In this document: positions 1-8,260 of the stretch, piece after piece
How positions within the stretch are numbered: position 1 is the stretch's first letter
How the letters are laid out: the number at the start of each line of letters is the position of its first letter
Notes under the pieces: model-generated
Databases searched by the model: none
What the model saw: the letters and a program-made list of their open reading frames with translations, nothing else
What the model was told of the DNA's origin: nothing
Translations under genes and position numbers: made by a program
Assembly: GCA_902494555.1 (NCBI GenBank)
Contig: CABUTR010000011.1
Span: 1 to 52,137 of the forward strand
Source: an uncultured Collinsella sp.
GTDB lineage: Bacteria; Actinomycetota; Coriobacteriia; Coriobacteriales; Coriobacteriaceae
Length of the DNA: 52,137 nucleotides
Direction: 5' to 3'

Positions 1-546
1 TACGGGGCCGCGCGCCAGCGCGCCGGAGCCAGTCGCGTAGTACCAGGTCCCGCCGTCGAAGACCCATCCGGTCGCCATGGCGCCGGAGCCGTTGAACCAG
101 TACATGGAGCCGTTGCACTCATGGAGCCCGGTGGCCATTGCACCGCCCGCGTCGGGGTCGAGCCAGTACCAGGAACCGCCGGTGTAAAGCCAGCCGGTCG
201 AGGCGATACCGTCAGCGAACCAGTACCAGGAGCCGTCGACGAAGCCCCAGCCGTTAAGGGGGCCGCAGCTGCCGAAGTAGCGGCGGACGCCCTGCGCGTC
301 CGTCTGGTAGCCCGTCAGCATGGCACCCGTCCGGGCGTCGAAGCAGTAGGGCACGCCGCCGACGGATACGGGGCCGCGCGCCAGCGCGCCGGAGCCAGTC
401 GCGTAGTACCAGGTCCCGCCGTCGAGGACCCACCCGGTCGCCATCGCGCCGGACGAATTAAACCAGTACAGGGAGCCGTTGCACTCGTGAAGGCCGGTAG
501 CCATGGCACCGCCCGCGTCGGGCTCAAGCCAGTACCACGTGCCACT
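1..546. repeat. Tandem 366-bp direct repeat inside the muramidase gene
   Basis: Bases 1 to about 180 recur almost unchanged at 367 to about 546, an offset of exactly 366 bp (122 codons). Both copies encode the same block of wall-binding repeats, including the GLHECNGS and DPDAGGAMATG segments. DNA-level similarity suggests a recent in-frame duplication, so repeat number may vary between strains. Confidence 0.85.
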
Positions 547-1434
547 CTGAAACAACCATCCGGTATACGCCTTGCCGTTGGAGGCTGCATAATACCAGGT
601 GCTGTCAATTAGTTGCCAATGATAAAGGGAGACATCAACATACGCGTAGTTCATATCAACGTTGCCGTTGATTCCAGGGACTTTTCCGTTGCTCTTATAC
701 TGCCAAAAACTGTAATTGCCGGTATAGTCACATTGCGAGTTATATTGAGCAATCCAATGATCCCAAGAGCTACTCTTAAATACAGAGTCAGTCAAAATGT
801 TGTTAAACCAATTTAAATTTGCATAAATACCAGGCTCATATCCTGCGGCAGAAATCCTATTACAAAAAACCTGCGCCCTCGATGCAATTCCGGTTTGACG
901 TCCATTTGCAATTATCGAGTTATCCTCAAGATCGTAATACACCGGCAATCTTGGATTATGCCCAGAAAGGCAATTGATCACCATTGATGCCTCATCAGCT
1001 GCCTGCTGATTATCAAAAGCATATGAATAGATATAGACGCCGTAGGGAATTCCGAGTCGCTCGCACTCAGAAATATTTCGATTAAATTGATAGTCAACTC
1101 GACCGCCCCAAGATGGAGCGCCAAATCCAACACGCAGAATAGCGAAATCGATACCAGAAGCCTTAACAGCATTCCAGTCAATACGTCCTTGATGCTCACT
1201 GACATCGATGCCCTGCGCCGTAGCCCCATCGGGAAGAATGTCCATGGACAATAAGGCTATTCCATCTTCTTCGGAAGAAGCATCCTCTGCGACCAATTGC
1301 CCATCCTCATAACGCCAGGAATTCTCAACTAGGGACCGCGCAGCTTCCGCGTTCGAGGGGAAAACAAACACAGAAATGGGCGCAAGGACCATCAGCACCA
1401 ACAATGCCGAAAATAACTTAAGATGTTTGCTCAT
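1..1434 (-). CDS. Secreted GH25 muramidase (lysozyme) with cell-wall-binding repeats, 3' part outside window
   Basis: This leftward gene begins at ATG 1434 and is still open at base 1, so only 478 codons are visible. GAGG lies 5-6 bases before the ATG. Residues 1-32 form a signal peptide ending in AEA. A glycoside hydrolase 25 domain follows at about 74-260: GIDVSEHQG with Asp77, the catalytic DxE in YYDLED (Asp168, Glu170), GIYAN, WIAQY and FWQY. GH25 enzymes cleave the MurNAc-GlcNAc bond of peptidoglycan. After it come cell-wall-binding repeats of about 20 residues (GWLxxxGTWYWLDPDAGGAMATG types) that should hold the enzyme on the wall. It is the last of three repeat-bearing secreted genes in the same orientation. 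The GH25 call is firm; total length and C-terminus are unknown. Confidence 0.92.
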   Translation of the reverse strand, partial: MSKHLKLFSALLVLMVLAPISVFVFPSNAEAARSLVENSWRYEDGQLVAEDASSEEDGIALLSMDILPDGATAQGIDVSEHQGRIDWNAVKASGIDFAILRVGFGAPSWGGRVDYQFNRNISECERLGIPYGVYIYSYAFDNQQAADEASMVINCLSGHNPRLPVYYDLEDNSIIANGRQTGIASRAQVFCNRISAAGYEPGIYANLNWFNNILTDSVFKSSSWDHWIAQYNSQCDYTGNYSFWQYKSNGKVPGINGNVDMNYAYVDVSLYHWQLIDSTWYYAASNGKAYTGWLFQSGTWYWLEPDAGGAMATGLHECNGSLYWFNSSGAMATGWVLDGGTWYYATGSGALARGPVSVGGVPYCFDARTGAMLTGYQTDAQGVRRYFGSCGPLNGWGFVDGSWYWFADGIASTGWLYTGGSWYWLDPDAGGAMATGLHECNGSMYWFNGSGAMATGWVFDGGTWYYATGSGALARGPV

Positions 1435-1655
1435 GTAAACCTCGTCATTCGTTCTTTTTTGCGTTTAGCTTACAGCATGGCTGTGAAAGATTTCCGAACA
1501 TCCAACTGGACAAGATGCCATCTAGGACGACAAATAACTGCACGCAATACCACAATGTAAACAAGAACTTCCCAGCAGGGTGAAACCAAGGACTCCTAGT
1601 CCCTACTCTTAGCCCCAAAGAATGCCGACATCAGTTAGCTTTCAAACCAGATGTC

Positions 1656-1686
1656 AAAAAGGTAGGGGACCCAGAGAGTCCCCTAC
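1656..1686 (-). terminator. Rho-independent terminator after the NlpC/P60-like gene
   Basis: GTAGGGGAC at 1662-1670 pairs with GTCCCCTAC at 1678-1686. On the minus strand the 9-bp stem is followed by five T (1656-1660). It lies 12 bases past the stop of the 1698-3908 gene and separates it from the muramidase gene. Confidence 0.85.
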
Positions 1687-1697
1687 AACGCGGAATT

Positions 1698-3908
1698 CTA
1701 ACGAATCAAGATTACTTTCGATGGGCCCAAAGCAGTCAAACCGGAGATGCGATTTCCATAACCATCACTATGCCAGAACAAATTTTCGCTCGGCGAATTG
1801 CCCCAGAAAAAGCCAATGTGGCTATCGTCCGCATATGGGTTGTAAGGATTGAAGAACACAATGTCCCCCTTACGAGCCAAACCACTACGTAACAACTCAT
1901 CAATAGAGTTGAAATAAGTCACGTTCGCACACGTATCGATAGCGTAGCCGTACCAACGATAAGCGTTTACGCAGCCGCCCCTTCCGGGACCTCCACTCCA
2001 AGGGGAATGGCTCTGCTCGGCGGCAATGGGAGCTAAATTCCCGCCCGCCTTCATATATGCATGCGATACAAATCCACCACAATTCATGCCCGTATAACCG
2101 TCCCAACGCGGATCACCCTTTGGGTACATGCACGTTTCCTGGCTGAGATGCGTGTCGTAGCGTGTTCCACGGTAATAGCCGTCGTTTTCGTGGCTCATAA
2201 GCCAATTGACCAGGCTGGACCTATTGACCCCCAAAACAGAACCAGACGTATTCAACCATGCACCACTTGCATTGAAGTAATAGTCAACGCCATCGATTTT
2301 CAGCCACCCGTTAGCAAACATGGCACCCGAAGGCTGGAGCCAGTACCACGTACCGCCGTCATTAAGCCATCCAGTTTTCATCTTGAATGTGGAAGGGTCC
2401 ATCCAATACCACGCACCGTTGACATATTGCCAACCAGACTTAAGGACACCATTGGAAGATGCGTAGTACCAAGTATTGCCACTTTCGTCAGAAGCGTCTT
2501 TCGACATAATCCAACCAGACGCCACGTTAACGACACCATTCGCATCCGCATAGAAAACCGCATCTCCAATATGAATCACACCTGGCAATGAAGACGAGTC
2601 AGTACGATCAGCGACTACAGGAGATCCATCAGATGAAGTAGGCAACGGCTCGCTCAGTGCTCCAGACGAATTCGCCCATGCCATACCATCGTTCAAGTTG
2701 ATCCAGCACGAAGATGCCATTGCACCGGAATCATAAGAAAAATAGCGCTTGCTTCCTACCGCAAATTCACCAGTACGCATTGCGCCGGATACATCATCAA
2801 GGTAATACCAGGCGCTTCCGGACTTTATCCATCGCCCTCGTTGAATAGCTCCGTTTGATGCGGCGTAATACCAAGTACCATCAGCAAGTGCCCAGCCTGT
2901 TGCCATGGCACCTGAGCTCGTAAGGAAATAGGTGGACGAGCCCACTTGCACAAAGCCCGTGAGCATAATATGGCTTCCTGGATCCAGGTAATACCAAGAA
3001 TTCCCTAGAAGTAACCAACCTCCATGCAGTAAGCCGTTGGAGTCAGCGTAATACCAGTTGTTGTCAATAAGTGCCCACTGGGAGGATAGCATGGCCCCTG
3101 AACTGTTAAAGATATAAGAGGTGCCATTGCATTCATTCAGCCCGGTGGCCATAGAACCGTCTGCAGGATCAAGCCAGTACCAACGACCCCCATCCGAGAG
3201 CCAGCCCTTTACCAGAGCGCCAGAGCCGGAAAAACAATGCCAGACAGAAGCATCAAGATGCCATCCGATAAGCATTGCACCAGAAGAAGAGAATCCATAC
3301 GTGGCTCCCCCAATCTGCAGCATCGCATCGTGGACCATCTTGCCCTCATCATCCAGCCAATACCAGTTGCTGCCGTCTGAAAGCCAGCCTTTTACCATGG
3401 CGCCAGAACCGGAGAAATAACGCCAAGCAGAAGTGGAGCCCGTAGAATCTAGGTACCAGCCGACACGCATTGCGCCCGAAGAGGAGAAGGCATACGTCGC
3501 ACCCCCGACTTGAACCAACCCATCCTGAGCCATTCGACCTTCGTCGTCGAACCAGTACCAGCTACCGTTTATATGTCTCCAAGAAGAAACAGCGATTGTT
3601 CCGTCGGACAAGCCCCAACGCCAAAAACCAGCCCCTTCTTCGGGTGATATCCACCCCTGATGCCAAATAATTTGATTCGAAACCTCGGAAGGGGTCTCAT
3701 TATCCACCTGAGAGTTCTGCTCGACAGCGAAGGTCGATTCGCGCTGAGCATCAACGCCTGACTCGACAGAAGCAATAGCAACGTTAGATGCGGGACCTTC
3801 GTCAGTGTTATTCGAATCAAGGGCGTATAACATCGAGGGCGAACCCAAAAGGAGCCCAAAAGAAATGAGGCCCGAAAAAGCCAGCACTCCGAATGACCAT
3901 TTCTTCAT
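1698..3908 (-). CDS. Secreted cell-wall-binding-repeat protein with C-terminal NlpC/P60-like peptidase domain
   Basis: Predicted 736 aa from ATG 3908; the frame stays open to a GTG at 3929, but MKKWSFGVLAFSG at 3908 starts a normal signal peptide (cleavage near LYA), and neither start has a strong ribosome site. The middle ~530 residues are aromatic wall-binding repeats (GWLxDGGxWYWLD, SSGAM). The last ~150 residues look like an NlpC/P60-type cysteine peptidase or amidase: GMNCGGFVSHAYMKAGG with the candidate nucleophile Cys near residue 610, KGDIVFF, and SHIGFFWG with a candidate His near 697. Such domains cut peptide cross-links of peptidoglycan. Neighbours on both sides carry the same repeats. 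The substrate cannot be told, and family membership rests on motif order. Confidence 0.85.
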   Translation of the reverse strand: MKKWSFGVLAFSGLISFGLLLGSPSMLYALDSNNTDEGPASNVAIASVESGVDAQRESTFAVEQNSQVDNETPSEVSNQIIWHQGWISPEEGAGFWRWGLSDGTIAVSSWRHINGSWYWFDDEGRMAQDGLVQVGGATYAFSSSGAMRVGWYLDSTGSTSAWRYFSGSGAMVKGWLSDGSNWYWLDDEGKMVHDAMLQIGGATYGFSSSGAMLIGWHLDASVWHCFSGSGALVKGWLSDGGRWYWLDPADGSMATGLNECNGTSYIFNSSGAMLSSQWALIDNNWYYADSNGLLHGGWLLLGNSWYYLDPGSHIMLTGFVQVGSSTYFLTSSGAMATGWALADGTWYYAASNGAIQRGRWIKSGSAWYYLDDVSGAMRTGEFAVGSKRYFSYDSGAMASSCWINLNDGMAWANSSGALSEPLPTSSDGSPVVADRTDSSSLPGVIHIGDAVFYADANGVVNVASGWIMSKDASDESGNTWYYASSNGVLKSGWQYVNGAWYWMDPSTFKMKTGWLNDGGTWYWLQPSGAMFANGWLKIDGVDYYFNASGAWLNTSGSVLGVNRSSLVNWLMSHENDGYYRGTRYDTHLSQETCMYPKGDPRWDGYTGMNCGGFVSHAYMKAGGNLAPIAAEQSHSPWSGGPGRGGCVNAYRWYGYAIDTCANVTYFNSIDELLRSGLARKGDIVFFNPYNPYADDSHIGFFWGNSPSENLFWHSDGYGNRISGLTALGPSKVILIR

Positions 3909-3934
3909 AACAGCACGGTATCCAATCACGCAGC

Positions 3935-3962
3935 GGCCCCGTCGCTTCAGGGCAACGGGGCC
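3935..3962. other. GC-rich inverted repeat between two wall-binding-protein genes
   Basis: GGCCCCGT at 3935-3942 pairs with ACGGGGCC at 3955-3962 around a 12-base loop. It lies after the stop of the 3989-5470 gene and just upstream of the next gene. No T-run follows on either strand, so it is at best an imperfect terminator; a 5'-leader hairpin is the alternative. Confidence 0.5.
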
Positions 3963-3988
3963 TCAATCAAAACTAGCTCAGTAATGTG

Positions 3989-5470
3989 CTAGCCAATTTG
4001 CTGGCAGTTTTTGCGCTCTCGTGAAGCGCCACGCCTCTGGGCCTCCTGAATAGAGATCTGCGAATAGCCCTTTGCGTCCTTACCAACGGTACGGCACTTA
4101 TGCGTATGGTAAACATCGCTACCGTTCTTATACCAAACTAAACCGTAGCCCGGAATCCACTTGCCGTCCTCGCCGACATAGTAGGAGCCAACCCAGGCAT
4201 TCGTAGCCATGGCACCGGAAGACTGGAGGTAGTAGTCGCCGACCCAGGCGTCGTGAGCCATAGCGCCGGAACCGCTAAAGTAGTACCAGGCGCCGCCGAC
4301 CTGACGCCAGCCGGTGGCCATCGCGCCGGAATCGTCGAACCAGTACCAAACTCCACCAACGTTAGCCCAAGAGTTAGAGGCCATAGCGCCCGAACCTCCG
4401 AGCCAATACCACGTGCCGCCATTGCTGAGCCAGCCGGTTGCCATGGCGCCCGAACCGCTCGCATAGTACCAAGAGCCGCCTGCCAAGAACCAGCCAGTGG
4501 CCATTGCACCGGAGTCGCCGAACCAGTACCAGGAGCCGCCGAGGCTGCGCCAGCTGTTAGCGACCATGGCGCCCGAGCCGTCGAGGTAGAACCACGTACC
4601 GCCGATGTTGAGCCAGCCAGTGACCATCGCACCGGAGGCATTAGTGTAGTACCAGGTACCCGAATCGTTGATCCAGCCAGTCAGCATGACCCCAGATTCG
4701 TTGAAATAGTACCAAGCCCCGCCGAGATTATGCCAACCGGTCAATAGCTCACCGTCGGAGGTCGCATAGGACCACTTTCCGTAGATGGAGTCGTAGAACC
4801 AGCCACTGTGCTGCATGCGGCCATCGGCGTTGGCACCAGGGGTGTTCAGGAAGTAGTTCTTGCCGTCAATCTGAACTCGGCCGTATGCCATATCATGGTT
4901 TTCGGGATAGAAGTAATACTTGTCCCCACCGATAGACTGCCAGCCCGACACCGCGGTCCCGTCAGCGCCAAAATAGTACCAGACAGCTTCGTATTCGTTA
5001 TGCCACTGGTTCGTGACCATGGCGCCAGTTTCGAGATCGAAATAGCGAAGGCTGCCGTCCTCGCACCAGACGAGTCCAGTCTGCATTAAACCATCTTTGT
5101 TGAAATAATATGTACCTGCGGGACGTGATGTAACTACAGAAGAATCGGTCCTCGAGGCGCTCTGATCAATTGAGTTTAAGCCTACTAGAAAATCTCTGTG
5201 AGCAGTCCCCCCGGCATTGCACTCGACGCTATACCGCGTAAGAGGGCCAAACATCTGTTCATTTTGAGTGCCGTTCCAACCGTCATAGCCCCAGTAAGAA
5301 ATCGGACGACCGTCGGAACACCATTCCGTAATCCCTTCACCGCCTCCGCCACCGCCACCGCCAGCAATATCAGCAAATGAGGGCGCCGGGGCAACCGTCA
5401 TGCAGGCAGCGGCAAATGCAACAACTCCCAGCACTGTTAGTCCGTGCCATCTTTCTCGAAGGTTTTTCAT
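3989..5470 (-). CDS. Secreted cell-wall-binding-repeat protein with C-terminal Cys/His tail
   Basis: Predicted 493 aa; ATG 5470 is preceded by GAAAGGAT. The signal peptide ends near SFA at residue 34, followed by an eight-glycine run and a ~90-residue region with two cysteines that I do not recognise. About 15 wall-binding repeats follow (GWLxxGGTWYYLxxSGAMxTG). The last ~45 residues contain VYHTHKCRTVG, then SIQEAQRRG and KNCQQ. This resembles the short YHxxxCRxL...eAxxxGxxxCxxC motif at the ends of secreted nucleases and ComEC-like proteins, with the last cysteine pair reduced to one. No enzymatic domain is visible, so it may be a wall-attached binding protein. The tail assignment is tentative. 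Confidence 0.8.
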   Translation of the reverse strand: MKNLRERWHGLTVLGVVAFAAACMTVAPAPSFADIAGGGGGGGGEGITEWCSDGRPISYWGYDGWNGTQNEQMFGPLTRYSVECNAGGTAHRDFLVGLNSIDQSASRTDSSVVTSRPAGTYYFNKDGLMQTGLVWCEDGSLRYFDLETGAMVTNQWHNEYEAVWYYFGADGTAVSGWQSIGGDKYYFYPENHDMAYGRVQIDGKNYFLNTPGANADGRMQHSGWFYDSIYGKWSYATSDGELLTGWHNLGGAWYYFNESGVMLTGWINDSGTWYYTNASGAMVTGWLNIGGTWFYLDGSGAMVANSWRSLGGSWYWFGDSGAMATGWFLAGGSWYYASGSGAMATGWLSNGGTWYWLGGSGAMASNSWANVGGVWYWFDDSGAMATGWRQVGGAWYYFSGSGAMAHDAWVGDYYLQSSGAMATNAWVGSYYVGEDGKWIPGYGLVWYKNGSDVYHTHKCRTVGKDAKGYSQISIQEAQRRGASRERKNCQQIG

Positions 5471-5510
5471 ACGACATCCTTTCTCCGAGATTTAAGGCTC
5501 TCTTAAGTTA

Positions 5511-5538
5511 TTTTTAAACTATCAATTCAGTATTTCAA
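5511..5538 (-). promoter_or_regulatory. Putative promoter of the 3989-5470 gene
   Basis: On the minus strand TTGAAA (5533-5538) is separated by 16 bases from TAAAAA (5511-5516), about 40 bases before the start codon, in an AT-rich stretch. The -10 match is partial. Confidence 0.4.
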
Positions 5539-5654
5539 CGGGAAATCGATAAAAGGTGTCTTTGTGACTGCAATTTAAATATGAGTCGCCACACCTCAAC
5601 CGTTACGCCGAATAGCTTCTGAGTCAAACCGAGCACATAAGCGAACCAATTTAA

Positions 5655-5786
5655 TACAACCACCTGAAAAATTCTGAGGCACGTTTTCAATATGACAAGA
5701 GCCGCTTGAACGAGGAGTACTTGAACCCCACCGCTCTTGCAGCTCTTGAGGGCACTTTGCCGGATCTTGAAATTACTTCGCGCTAA
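5655..5786 (+). pseudogene. Possible remnant of an unrecognised gene's 3' end
   Basis: A 43-codon open stretch between in-frame stops has no start and reads like protein, ending in NEEYLNPTALAALEG and then LPDLEITSR before TAA 5784-5786. Composition resembles a real C-terminus more than random sequence, and it lies in a zone of other broken genes. I do not recognise the family. Apart from it and the candidate promoter, I see nothing in 5471-5782. Confidence 0.25.
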
Positions 5787-5971
5787 AGCGAGGAGTGCTC
5801 ACTGTCGGAGGATAAGTTCGGTCCGAGCCAGGAATCACCATCCAAGAAGAACTCCGGCCAGTGCTGCATGAACAGTGCTTGCTCGCGCTTCCAGCGGCGC
5901 AGCTTTTCCTCGTTGGCCTCTTCCCTGCCGCGCGAGGTGAACTCGTAGTGGTACAGCTCGGCATAGGGCAT
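5783..5971 (-). pseudogene. Remnant: last ~60 codons of a GT2 glycosyltransferase
   Basis: The frame reads PYAELYHYEFTSRGREEANE and continues with KREQALFMQHWPEFFL. It matches residues ~768-828 of the intact glycosyltransferase at 8261-10747 with about ten differences, and the DNA is also close. Similarity stops abruptly near 5968, where the intact gene would continue into FTP. Everything upstream of this point in the glycosyltransferase is missing, so it is a truncated paralogue or a leftover of recombination rather than a gene. Confidence 0.85.
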
Positions 5972-6213
5972 TTGCCCTCCTCCAGCAAAACACTGTCACT
6001 AACTTAGCCCACCAACCTCGCCATTTGTTAAGCAACAAGTGTGAGCGGTAGGTATTGATCTACAACCGTTGGGGATTGAAAAAATGCAGTAGCCGAAAAC
6101 GTAATATCTTCCGATTGGCGCGGCATAAAAATAGAGGGCGTCCCATAAAGAGAAGCCCCCTTGCAAAACGGCCGAACCGCTTTTCGAAGTGGAAAATATT
6201 TTGCACCAGATGC

Positions 6214-7227
6214 CTAGGAATCGCAAGAAGGCATATCTTCAGCGTCACACAAATACCATGCACCGATCACTTTCGACAAAAACGAGAAGGAGGAAGTTAT
6301 GACCTCCGCACCTTTATAGTAGTTGATGTTGCGATTTGCCCTAGAAATAAACTTGGAAAGCGATTGTGCTTTGTGCTTAATAACGCCTTTAGACGACACC
6401 TCTTTGTGCAGATATAGCGTTGTGACAATCTGGCGTATTCGCTCATTGCTCATCCTTGCCTTACGCTGATAAGAGCCAACCCCATCTATTTTGCTCAATG
6501 CCTTCATAACACCGTTATTTGCCCTTCGGGCATTCTCACCCGAAGCAAGACCATTAAGAATGCAACTATTGTGAGCACACGCGTTGCGGAGATCTTTTGC
6601 CGCGCGAAGCAAATAAAACCTATCGCGAAGCTCATCATCGTCAAACCGTTTGGCGCAAAACAAAATGAATGAATTAAAGGCGCCAAAGGTAATAACTTCC
6701 AGAAAGGCCCAGACAGGCATATTAAAACCACTGTATTTTGCAAGAATGCCTGCAGAATAGGCACTCGACTCACAACGTGAAATCTCTTTTTTGACCCAGT
6801 TGGTCACATTCCCCTTGCTATCAAATGCATCCTGCTCGCTTAAATAGTCTTGAACGATTTCGTAACCGTCCTCGGCATGCTGCTCTATCCTGCCCAGCAA
6901 GTCAACTTTGCAGAAGTGCTCAATATCAAGAGTGAGCGAAATCATCTCGTTTCGAAGCAACATATCAATAATCGAAAGGTCAACAAGCATCTTAAAATCT
7001 AAGTTGACATATTCACCCTTGCGTTTTCCATCAGAAACCTTTGGAAATCCGGTGCGGTACGAGCGCAAGCGAAAGTAATTGTTGTTCTTCGTCAGATACT
7101 CGACCGCCTCTGCCTCGCTCATATAGAGGAAACGGACACCCTTGCTCTTAAGATGGGAGACTTGTTCCCAAGGAGTAAGCCAAGGCTTTTGATCGCACAT
7201 ATCTTGTTGACGAATAGGACTATTCAT
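6214..7227 (-). CDS. Abi_2-family abortive infection protein (AbiD/AbiF type)
   Basis: Predicted 337 aa; GGAGAG lies six bases before ATG 7227. The N-terminus (PWLTPWEQVSHLKSKGV, then YLxxNNYFRLRSYR) and the helical middle match the Abi_2 family of phage-defence proteins from lactococcal plasmids and many gut bacteria. LRNACAHN near residue 215 is the RNxxxH-type motif of HEPN-like RNases, which suggests RNA cleavage after phage infection; this is known for HEPN families and inferred here. It stands alone, with no antitoxin or partner, and is clearly more AT-rich than flanking genes. It is surrounded by broken genes, which points to acquisition in an unstable zone. Bases 5989-6213 downstream hold no gene I can support. 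Confidence 0.85.
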   Translation of the reverse strand: MNSPIRQQDMCDQKPWLTPWEQVSHLKSKGVRFLYMSEAEAVEYLTKNNNYFRLRSYRTGFPKVSDGKRKGEYVNLDFKMLVDLSIIDMLLRNEMISLTLDIEHFCKVDLLGRIEQHAEDGYEIVQDYLSEQDAFDSKGNVTNWVKKEISRCESSAYSAGILAKYSGFNMPVWAFLEVITFGAFNSFILFCAKRFDDDELRDRFYLLRAAKDLRNACAHNSCILNGLASGENARRANNGVMKALSKIDGVGSYQRKARMSNERIRQIVTTLYLHKEVSSKGVIKHKAQSLSKFISRANRNINYYKGAEVITSSFSFLSKVIGAWYLCDAEDMPSCDS

Positions 7228-7361
7228 TGCGCTCTCCAGCGTATTTGATGAAATAACAGATCTAATTTTATCCTAACTGTAAATACCTATTAAACAGCCG
7301 AACGCTCATGCAAATACATCATGGCACGCCGCCGCCCATCTCGCCTTGAGCTCGTGACAAC

Positions 7362-7380
7362 GATAGCCCTCGCGCTTTGC
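7362..7380. repeat. 19-bp exact match to the GT2 gene at 8620-8638
   Basis: The 19 bases at 7362-7380 recur exactly at 8620-8638, where they encode AKREGY of the large glycosyltransferase; the minus-strand frame here also gives AKREGY. The flanks do not match. It may be a scrap of a deleted glycosyltransferase copy or chance. Confidence 0.45.
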
Positions 7381-7404
7381 GAATGGTATCTTTGTTGCTG
7401 CAAA

Positions 7405-7562
7405 TTAAAACACGCAATGCTATAGATAGACGAAATCTGATTAGCGGGCGACGAAGAGTGCCACATCTCTATTATCACGGGGATTGACGGCCCAGAAAAC
7501 CCGATATGGCAATCGACGCTGAGAGCAGTCTTAAAGAATATGACGTCGCCCTCACTCGATTT
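7405..7562 (-). pseudogene. Remnant of an NlpC/P60-like C-terminal domain
   Basis: Read leftward from 7550, one frame gives GDVIFFKTALSVDCHIGF, then EMWHSSSPANQISS. It aligns with the end of the enzyme at 1698-3908: KGDIVFF, DDSHIGFFWG, FWHSDGYGNRIS. The domain start with the nucleophile cysteine is absent and no wall-binding repeats remain. It abuts the ATPase remnant, so two broken genes are joined directly. The predicted His of the active site is still present. Confidence 0.7.
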
Positions 7563-8064
7563 AGAACCGTTCGAGAATCTCCTCGGCGTTCTCTCGCAGA
7601 TAGATATCTAGGTCCGGCACGGCAAACTGCACGTAGCCCCTCTGTGGTGCCTGAATAACCTCTCTTTGTAGCAATTTTGCCCTAATAGAGCTGACCTCAT
7701 TGGTCTTTTTACCCCTGCGCCTAGCAATCTCGGATGATTTGGACTGCTGTTTGTCCTCGCACATCGCCAAAAGTTATTTGATATCGTTAAGTCCCAGTCC
7801 AGAAATCGCGGGCTCGTGAACAACATCGTGAAAACGAGCCTCTGCTAGCGCAATGCCTTCGGTGACGTCGCGCTCGCTCACAATGGCACTTTTGTCACGA
7901 TGCAAGTTGGCGCGCTGCCAAATGAAATAACCGACCAGTTGCACCAGATAGGCATAGCCCTTAGTAGCCTTAGCGGCTCTCGACAGAAGGTTGTCCTCTA
8001 TGGTCAAACCAGTCGCGACAAAGCCATCGCCCATAGAGAGCGCCGCCTCTACTTGTTTACCTTT
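7561..8064 (-). pseudogene. Remnant of an AAA ATPase (C-terminal part) with in-frame stop
   Basis: Two open segments share one reading frame and are separated by a single TAA at 7774-7776. The upstream piece has TIEDNLLSRAAKATKGYAYL and QLVGYFIWQRA; the downstream piece has LLAMCEDKQQSKSSEIARR and GYVQFAVPDLDIYLREN. Together they match the sensor and winged-helix end of AAA ATPases that are often stand-alone genes in gut bacteria. The N-terminal ~250 residues with the Walker motifs are missing, and a stop closes the frame at about 8065. It is therefore both truncated and interrupted. Bases 8065-8225 upstream are AT-rich without a gene. Confidence 0.75.
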
Positions 8065-8225
8065 CTAGGGAATCGATTAACAGTCAATCATCGTTTAAAT
8101 AATTATCGCAGACTATATCGAATAATATCGAGCTGTATAAGCTTGTATAAACTTATCGCGAAAGTATCGAGTTTTCGTAATTGATCTTAGTAAGTTGTCT
8201 ACGTTGCTTTCTTCCAAGCTCATAG

Positions 8226-8252
8226 CGAAAGAAAGTTTAGGACTTCCTAAAA
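8226..8252 (-). terminator. Likely terminator of the glycosyltransferase operon
   Basis: TTTAGGA (8236-8242) pairs with TCCTAAA (8245-8251); on the minus strand the T-rich CTTTCTTTC follows. The stem is AU-rich and the loop tight, so strength is uncertain. It lies ten bases after the stop of the last gene. Confidence 0.55.
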
Positions 8253-8260
8253 CCATTGCC

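Noticed and set aside
2290..3560. Regular repeats that resemble a CRISPR array
   Set aside because: They are in-frame ~60-bp protein repeats with diverged sequence and no unique spacers.
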